NCBI GenBank assembly: GCA_013289955.1
Contig: JABCYZ010000003.1
Span: forward strand, 62,001 to 126,000
Direction of reading: 5' to 3'
Source: Acidobacteriota bacterium
GTDB taxonomy: Bacteria > Acidobacteriota > Terriglobia > Acidiferrales > UBA7541
Length of the DNA: 64,000 bases
Both the position numbers and the translations under genes were made by a program. Shown here one piece after another: positions 58,490 to 64,000 of the stretch (the stretch's first letter is position 1; each line of letters starts with the position of its first letter). Under the pieces are notes generated by a model. That model saw only the letters and a program-made list of their open reading frames with translations. It had not been told where the DNA came from and searched no databases.

Positions 58490-59463
58490 TTCTCCCCTAC
58501 CTTTTGCGCTTGCTGTGTCTCTGCTTCGCGTCCTTTTTTGTCCTGAATATGGCTGCGAGCCTGCTTGTGCTCGTCTCGTCGAGATCCGCGCTCCGCTTCG
58601 CCGAATCCACGACGCCCTCTGGCGCCGCACGCTTTCTTCTTGCCTTGCGCCTGCTCCCGGTCGCGCTCGCCGTTCTCTTCGTCGTGGTTCTTTGCGTCCC
58701 CAGTTATCTCTGGCTCGAGCCAGCCGCCACCGCCGAGCATGTAGGCGTGTTCTGCGTCGCTCTCGGATTTCTCGGCGCCACAACCTGGCTCATCTCCGTC
58801 GCTCGCACCGCGCTCTCGCTCGTCGCTTCCTGCCGCCACCTTCTGCTTTGCCGTTCCGCGGGTCAGGAAACTCAGATCGCCCCGAAATCTACTCTCGTCT
58901 TGCTCGTCGAGGCGGAAACTCCCCTTCTGGCCATGTCTGGCTTGCTCCGCCCGCGGCTGCTCATCTCAGGTAGCGTGCTCCGCAATCTTTCCGCCGAAGA
59001 GCTCGACGCTGCCCTATCCCACGAGCTGGCCCACCGCGCCTCGCTCGACAATGCCAAGCGCTTCCTCCTGCTTCTTGCTCCGGACATTCTTCCTTTTGTC
59101 CGCCCGCTTCAATTGCTCGAACGCAGCTGGTCGAGATTCGCGGAGTGGTCCGCCGATGATCAAGCCACTTCGGGAGATCCCCGCCGCGCGCTCTCTCTCG
59201 CCGCTGCCCTGGTTCGCGTCGCCCGCATGGGCTCCTCGCCAGCCCTGCCGTATCTCTCGACTTCTCTTCTGGCCTCTGACCGCGATCTTTCGGCCCGCGT
59301 CGATCGCTTGCTCCATGCCATGCCGATCGCACGCGCTGCTTCCGGGCCAGCCGAACATCGTCTCCGCACGGCCGGTTTTCTCGCCGGCGCCCTCGGCGTC
59401 CTATGCGTGACGCCTTACCTGCTCTCGTCCGTCCACGAACTCCTCGAACTTCTCGTTCATTGA
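58486..59463 (+). CDS. BlaR1/MecR1-like M56 metallopeptidase without sensor domain
   Basis: The 325-residue protein has membrane helices at about 5-28, 46-70, 88-108 and 292-315. The zinc-protease motif HELAH is at 179-183 in the loop before the last helix, and a possible third ligand lies in EWSADDQA near 225. BlaR1 and MecR1 carry an extracellular penicillin-binding sensor after the last helix; this protein stops there, so the sensing part is absent. It is expected to relieve BlaI repression by proteolysis. What stimulates it is unknown; a partner protein may supply the signal. Confidence 0.87.
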   Translation: MILPYLLRLLCLCFASFFVLNMAASLLVLVSSRSALRFAESTTPSGAARFLLALRLLPVALAVLFVVVLCVPSYLWLEPAATAEHVGVFCVALGFLGATTWLISVARTALSLVASCRHLLLCRSAGQETQIAPKSTLVLLVEAETPLLAMSGLLRPRLLISGSVLRNLSAEELDAALSHELAHRASLDNAKRFLLLLAPDILPFVRPLQLLERSWSRFAEWSADDQATSGDPRRALSLAAALVRVARMGSSPALPYLSTSLLASDRDLSARVDRLLHAMPIARAASGPAEHRLRTAGFLAGALGVLCVTPYLLSSVHELLELLVH

Positions 59464-59737
59464 TTCCCCGGAAAGCGTGCCTCGAGCCATTCGGCGCGTG
59501 ATATGTCAGGAGAATCTCGACAGCGAAAAATATCCCAACGGGTCCGGCTACTACCGGAAGTAGTAACTTTCTTCTGCATTTGCCTCTCGTGTCCCCGTCC
59601 CCGGATAAATCGTTCTGCGAGCCGCGACCGAAGGAGCTCTGCCGTGGGATTCCGATTGGCCGTTTCTTCGGTCTCCGTGAATGCCGAATTACGACCCGTG
59701 GTAGTAGAACCTCGCCTCCAGTAGCCTGTTTCGCACG
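59464..59737. promoter_or_regulatory. Regulatory region of the TonB receptor with two BlaI-type operators
   Basis: Two matches to the BlaI/MecI palindrome lie in this 274-bp gap. The first is TACTAC-CGGAA-GTAGTA at 59549-59565, both arms perfect. The second is TACGAC-CCGTG-GTAGTA at 59690-59706, with one change in the left arm. The known staphylococcal operator has the same TACTAC and GTAGTA arms with a four-base spacer. The centres are 141 bases apart, and the second lies 32 bases before the receptor start. Confidence 0.75.
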
Positions 59738-62722
59738 ATGCGAAAACCCTTGCTGCTGAAAAACTCCCTTGCTGCGGGAGTTCTCGCGGTTCTCTCTCTC
59801 CTTCCCTTGGTTGTGGCCGCGCAGAACCCGCGCGGCGCCGTTCGCGGCGCCGTTCAGGACGTGAGCGGCGCCAGAGTTTCTTCGGCGAAGATCGTAGTCC
59901 TGGCCGAGGAATCCACCTTCCGGCGTGAAGTCACTTCGGATGATCGCGGAGAATTTCGCATGGACGATCTTGTCCCAGGGAACTACCGCGTGACGGTAAC
60001 CGCCGCTGGCTTTGCCGAGGCTGCCTCCGAAGTCCACGTCAATGTCAGCTACGTGCAGGAGATGACCGTCATTCTTAGGCCCCAGTCCCTTCAGCAGACC
60101 GTAAACGTTCAGGGCCAGGCTTCCTCGATCACCACACAACAGGTGGACACTTCCAGTGCTGTCCAGCTGGCCGTCGTCACTGCCGAGGACCTGGACACCA
60201 TTCCGCTGCCGGCGCGAAGCTTTGCCAATATCGCCTACATGGCGCCGGGAACTGAGCCCGTCGAGCCTTCCGATCCCACCAAGGCTCGCATCACCGCCGT
60301 TTCGACCGGCGGCAGCTCCGGCCTGAACAACGAGGTTTCCGTCGATGGTATCGACAACTCCGACGACTGGATCGGCGGCTTTCTGCAGAACTTTTCTCCG
60401 GAGGCTGTCGAGGAATTCGCCATTCGAACCGCGCAGGCCGATGCCGACACGGGTCGCACTACGGGAACTTCCGTGGTCATCACCACAAAGCGCGGCACGA
60501 ACGAATGGCACAGTGACGACGCCTTCTTCGACCGCGCCGCCGCCCTCAACGCGCGTTTTCCCATCGACAATCCTGCGCCGAATCCCAAGCAGCCGTTCTC
60601 GCGCCAGAACTATGTCGGTTCCGGCGGCGGTCCCCTCGTGAAGGATAAAGTGTGGTTCTACTCTTCGTTCGAATTCATTCACGAAGACGCCAGCATCGCC
60701 TACAGCGGCCCCAGCCAAACGCAATTCCAGGCGTTATCGCAGCTCGCTCAAGAAGGCCTTGTCGATGTAGGCGGCACGACCGTCCCCTCGATCGCCGTTC
60801 CGACTTCCATTCCTGTGCCCTTTCGCGACTCCGACGGCACCGCGCGTTTTGATTGGCAGCAGTCCGATCGCTCGCAGTGGTTCTTTCGAATCTCGGGCGA
60901 CAGTTACCTCACCAGGAACGCTCTGGTGCAGCAGGGGACGCTGCCCTCGACCGGGGCAACCACGCACAACAATTATTTCAATTTCGCCATCGGCGATCAG
61001 TTTCTGTTTAGCCCCGACTGGCTTGGCTCGTTCGCCTTCGGCGGCAGCCTTCTGCATCTCACGCAAACGCGCAATTCCGATCTCGGCTTCGCGCTCGCGT
61101 TTCCCTTCAGCTCTACGACCGCGACCACATCGGGTCTCGAAACGTTCGGCGACAATCAGTTCGTCACCGCCATCACCGCATTTCCCGTTTTGCGAAATCA
61201 GGAAAAATATCAGGTGCGTTATGACGTGACGCACACGACAGGAAAACATGCGCCGCGCTTCGGAATCAATTTTATCCACGAGCCGGTGATGAGCGGCGCG
61301 CTCACCGCCAATGCGGAAACTCTTGTTTCCTTTGTCCTCGATCCCACCGACTACGCCGCAGATCCCGCGCAATTCTCGACCGATTTGACGGCGTGCTCGG
61401 CCACTCCGTCGCCGGGCGTCACTCCGGGCACAACCTGCAGCGTCACTCCTGCCGGCGACGGAAGCTTCTCGCAAAATGTGCAGCGCCTCGGTCTCTATGC
61501 CGAGGATTCGTGGCGCGTCACGCGCAATCTCACCGTTAACTACGGTCTGCGCTATGACACAACCTTTGGCCTCTTCGATGCTTCCGGCCGCGGCCAGTCG
61601 CAAAATCCATTCCTGCTGTCTCTCGATCCCGCGATGGCGCCATTTATCGGCACCGCGCCCCACGATTACCGCAAGGCCTTTGCGCCGCGGCTTGGCGTCG
61701 CGTATTCGCCAGGCGATTCCGGACGGACTGTCGTCCGCGCGGGCTTCGGCATGTACTACGACGATCTTGCGCAGAACGGCTGGGTCAGCGCGTTTCAGGC
61801 CGTCAACGATACGAACGTTGCCACGGGCGGAGGAGTTGCCGCGCCGTCCATCATCGATCCGAATTACCACACGCCGTATGCGATTCACGCCACCGGCGGC
61901 GTCGAACACGCGTTCAATGCCAATTGGAGGCTGAGCACGGATTTCACACTGGAAACGGGAATGCACGGTTACCGGCATTACGATTATCCGGACTCCACGT
62001 TTGGGAGCATAGCCGTGTATCGCAGCGACAATCGCTCCAGCTACAAAGCGCTCAAGGTGCATCTCGAGGGAAATATTCAGAAGCGTTTGAGCCTTGTGGC
62101 CAACTACACGCTATCGAGCGCAAAAACGTGGGGCTGCGTGCTCGGCGAACTTTTCGATTACGTGAACGGCGTGTGCAATCCGTTTGACGCGTTCGAGCCG
62201 GGCGACTATGGGCCGTCGGGCGAGGACGTTACGCATCGCGCCGTTTTGATCGGGACCTTCCGCGCCCCTGGCGGCTTCGAAGTGAGTTTTCTTTCGCAGG
62301 CGGAAAGCGGGCGGCCTATCACCCTTACCAACGCCGACGGTTCGGATCGCGCCGTTGTGGATGGCGTCAAAACCACGCTCGACGAATTTCGCGGAACGCC
62401 TTACATCCAAACCGATTTGCGCCTCAGCCGGCCGATCCGGTTTCGCGAACGGTATACGGCTACCCCGTTCATCGAGTTTTTCAACCTTTTCAACCGCAAC
62501 AATCCCGGCGCGAACTATGTGACCAATGTCGCCATTCTTCCCGTCAACGATCCCGATAACGTCACCGGTCTTTGCCTCAATCCAGCGTGCACGCAAATCA
62601 CGCCGGTGACCAGCGGCAAGCAGCTTCTCGTTCCGGCTGGTGCGCTGGGCGATTTCTTTGGGCCGGGGACGACCGTCGGTATTCCGTTTGCCGCCCAGCT
62701 TGGCGTGCGGTTCACGTTCTAA
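59738..62722 (+). CDS. TonB-dependent receptor, Oar-like, BlaI-controlled
   Basis: The 994-residue protein has a signal peptide ending at VVAAQ, a carboxypeptidase-regulatory-like domain at about 30-115 (GAVRGAVQDVSGARVSSAKI, GEFRMDDLVPGNYRVTV), a plug region at about 130-250 and a 22-strand-type barrel ending in GVRFTF, the usual terminal aromatic. It is the acidobacterial Oar-like class for import of polymers such as peptides or glycans. Its promoter region carries two BlaI-type operators and the BlaI/M56 pair lies upstream on the same strand. It is the likely target of that pair. A four-Cys loop near 550-560 (ACSATPSPGVTPGTTCS) is unusual. Confidence 0.9.
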   Translation: MRKPLLLKNSLAAGVLAVLSLLPLVVAAQNPRGAVRGAVQDVSGARVSSAKIVVLAEESTFRREVTSDDRGEFRMDDLVPGNYRVTVTAAGFAEAASEVHVNVSYVQEMTVILRPQSLQQTVNVQGQASSITTQQVDTSSAVQLAVVTAEDLDTIPLPARSFANIAYMAPGTEPVEPSDPTKARITAVSTGGSSGLNNEVSVDGIDNSDDWIGGFLQNFSPEAVEEFAIRTAQADADTGRTTGTSVVITTKRGTNEWHSDDAFFDRAAALNARFPIDNPAPNPKQPFSRQNYVGSGGGPLVKDKVWFYSSFEFIHEDASIAYSGPSQTQFQALSQLAQEGLVDVGGTTVPSIAVPTSIPVPFRDSDGTARFDWQQSDRSQWFFRISGDSYLTRNALVQQGTLPSTGATTHNNYFNFAIGDQFLFSPDWLGSFAFGGSLLHLTQTRNSDLGFALAFPFSSTTATTSGLETFGDNQFVTAITAFPVLRNQEKYQVRYDVTHTTGKHAPRFGINFIHEPVMSGALTANAETLVSFVLDPTDYAADPAQFSTDLTACSATPSPGVTPGTTCSVTPAGDGSFSQNVQRLGLYAEDSWRVTRNLTVNYGLRYDTTFGLFDASGRGQSQNPFLLSLDPAMAPFIGTAPHDYRKAFAPRLGVAYSPGDSGRTVVRAGFGMYYDDLAQNGWVSAFQAVNDTNVATGGGVAAPSIIDPNYHTPYAIHATGGVEHAFNANWRLSTDFTLETGMHGYRHYDYPDSTFGSIAVYRSDNRSSYKALKVHLEGNIQKRLSLVANYTLSSAKTWGCVLGELFDYVNGVCNPFDAFEPGDYGPSGEDVTHRAVLIGTFRAPGGFEVSFLSQAESGRPITLTNADGSDRAVVDGVKTTLDEFRGTPYIQTDLRLSRPIRFRERYTATPFIEFFNLFNRNNPGANYVTNVAILPVNDPDNVTGLCLNPACTQITPVTSGKQLLVPAGALGDFFGPGTTVGIPFAAQLGVRFTF

Positions 62723-62819
62723 CGGCCGGAAAAACCAGTCACACCAAAAACCGGCAACCACCAAAACCTAAAACCGCCCTGACGCGGGGCCGCGAATGGC
62801 TGGCAAGAAGTCGCGCGGC

Positions 62820-63977
62820 TCAGAGGGACCCGCGGTTACGCAGGCCGTGGATGCGCAGTTCGATCAGGTCGTCGATGGTCGGATCCTTGTATCCGTGCTC
62901 GCGGACTTCCTTGACGAAATTGGCGTCGACGCCGTGGATGCGCATGGCCACCAGTTGATCGGGTGAGATCTTCGGGTAACCGGCTTCTTTCATGCTCCTC
63001 ACAAATTCCGGGCTCACGCCGTGGATGCGGAAGGCCACGAGGTCATCCGAGGAAATATTCTTTTCAACCAGCTGCTGAATCTGTTCGGTAAATTCCGGGC
63101 TGACTCCATGAATGCGGAAGGCGACGAGCTGGTCAACGGGGAGATTCCGGCCCATGAGCGCGGCCATGGACTTGACGAATTCGGGGTCGGCGCCGTGGAT
63201 GCGCATGGCGACGAGATCGTCCGCAGAAACATCTTTTGAGACGGATTCATGGACGGAGCGGACGAAATCGGGAGACACGCCATGGATGCGGAAGGCCACG
63301 AGATCGTCGACAGAAAATCTTTCGCCGAGAAGCGCGTTGATTTCCTTGGTGAATTCGGGGCTGACGCCATGGATGCGCATAGCGACGAGATTGTCGGGAG
63401 AAGGTTTTTCAGGGAGAAGGCCGAGCACGGCGCGCGTGAATTCGGGGGTGACGCCGTGAATGCGGAAGGCCATGAGATCGTCGGTCGTGAGATCAGGATA
63501 GCCGAGATCCTTCATGTCCCGGACAAACTGGCGCGAGACGTCATGAACCGCGAAGGCGAAGAGCTGCTCCTGGTCTAAACCGGAATAGCCGAGCGACTTC
63601 ATGCCCCGGACGTATTCGTCACTGGCCACAAAGCTGAATTTGCCGCTGCCTTCACCGTTATGGAAGCGGCCATCAAAGCTCATGATTCCGGCGTCGCGGC
63701 GCAGCTCGAAATGCACGGGCGAATCTTTGGCGGAGGCGATGTTAGCGTCAAGGCCCGCAAAGTCGCTGATCTTGTGAGTGTTGCCCCAGGTGCTGTGATG
63801 GCCCCAGCCGGAGGAACGTTCGACCTCAAGATCGAAACATCCGCAACTGGCACCGCTGTTGAATCTGGCAGACCAGTCACCGTGAATGGTGTCATCGGCG
63901 GCGCTCGGTGAAACGCGCGTGGTCAGAATTCCGGTCATCAGGATGGCCGCGGCCAGCCACATCGTGAATTTACGCAT
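62820..63977 (-). CDS. Secreted 29-residue-repeat protein (RIHG repeats)
   Basis: The 385-residue protein starts at ATG 63977 (AGAGG upstream; a GTG at 63986 is possible), has a signal peptide (FTMWLAAAILMTGILT) and a unique N-terminal domain at about 30-125 with CGCFDLEVE. It then has at least eight repeats of exactly 29 residues with the core VAFRIHGVSPEFVRSM. The repeats are predicted helical and leucine/valine spaced, like other helical solenoids. It lies convergent to the receptor. Similar repeats, as I recall, occur as extracellular parts of acidobacterial BlaR1-type proteins. The function is unknown. Confidence 0.85.
   Translation of the reverse strand: MRKFTMWLAAAILMTGILTTRVSPSAADDTIHGDWSARFNSGASCGCFDLEVERSSGWGHHSTWGNTHKISDFAGLDANIASAKDSPVHFELRRDAGIMSFDGRFHNGEGSGKFSFVASDEYVRGMKSLGYSGLDQEQLFAFAVHDVSRQFVRDMKDLGYPDLTTDDLMAFRIHGVTPEFTRAVLGLLPEKPSPDNLVAMRIHGVSPEFTKEINALLGERFSVDDLVAFRIHGVSPDFVRSVHESVSKDVSADDLVAMRIHGADPEFVKSMAALMGRNLPVDQLVAFRIHGVSPEFTEQIQQLVEKNISSDDLVAFRIHGVSPEFVRSMKEAGYPKISPDQLVAMRIHGVDANFVKEVREHGYKDPTIDDLIELRIHGLRNRGSL
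62835..63620 (-). repeat. 87-bp in-frame tandem repeats
   Basis: The RIHG repeat protein gene carries about nine DNA units of 87 bp (29 codons), seen as recurrent GATGCGGAAGGC or GATGCGCATGGC blocks at 87-base steps. They are diverged, not identical, so they are old repeats under protein-level selection rather than recent expansions. Confidence 0.85.
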
Positions 63978-64000
63978 GGGGTTCACCTCTTGACCAATGA

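Noticed and set aside
58043..59463. Beta-lactam resistance operon
   Set aside because: BlaI and M56 proteins are present, but the M56 protein has no penicillin-binding sensor and no beta-lactamase or PBP2a gene is nearby.
58961..60724. 587-codon - strand frame opposite the M56 protease and the TonB receptor
   Set aside because: It spans two real genes and the operator region on the other strand and has no domain.
62835..63620. 87-bp repeats as a CRISPR or satellite
   Set aside because: Units are in frame, diverged and encode a consistent 29-residue protein repeat.

Overview
The window looks like part of a chromosome from a soil-type acidobacterium (Acidobacteriota, probably a Terriglobia-like lineage). 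The basis is the set of protein families: two Oar-like TonB-dependent receptors with an N-terminal carboxypeptidase-regulatory-like domain, two PadR plus 'acidobacterial duplicated orphan permease' (ADOP) pairs, a VWFA-related protein of the acidobacterial type, many secreted peptidases, and GC-rich codon usage. I saw no tRNA or rRNA gene, insertion sequence, prophage or CRISPR array.

Region 1 (0.1-5 kb): a TonB-dependent receptor with a hairpin terminator, a structured RNA that I read as 6S RNA, a YmdB-type phosphodiesterase and a secreted beta-propeller protein. Region 2 (5-15 kb): the replication block dnaA, dnaN, gyrB, two small coupled genes and gyrA, all on the + strand. DnaA-box-like 9-mers lie on both sides of dnaA, so oriC is probably here. 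Region 3 (15-33 kb): a lactonase-type propeller, a large M14-like peptidase, an ABM monooxygenase, a VWFA protein, a LOG protein, two small secreted proteins, a zinc-ribbon protein, a TonB-like protein, an outer-membrane barrel, an ACP/acyl-AMP ligase/acyltransferase fusion, a pentapeptide-repeat protein, an amidohydrolase with a coupled partner, and purD.

Region 4 (33-45 kb): a rhomboid-TPR protease, then bactofilin-parB-parA-rsmG on the - strand. Eight parS sites lie within 464 bp between parA and rsmG. A CPBP protease, selD and a YdjM-like membrane protein follow, then jag-yidC-yidD-rnpA-rpmH on the - strand. rsmG, parAB and rpmH-rnpA-yidC-jag normally lie next to dnaA; here they are 30-40 kb from it, so the origin neighbourhood has been split.

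Region 5 (45-64 kb) is accessory: two PadR/ADOP permease units, an alpha/beta hydrolase, an rRNA-methyltransferase-like protein, a class V aminotransferase with a Tat signal, and an S9 peptidase. The last part is a regulatory module: a BlaI-type repressor translationally coupled to an M56/BlaR1-like membrane protease that has no sensor domain, a TonB-dependent receptor preceded by two BlaI/MecI-type operators, and a convergent secreted protein made of exact 29-residue repeats. This module is the most interesting part of the window. It suggests that a nutrient receptor is derepressed by proteolysis, perhaps with the sensing part supplied in trans by the repeat protein; that last step is inference.
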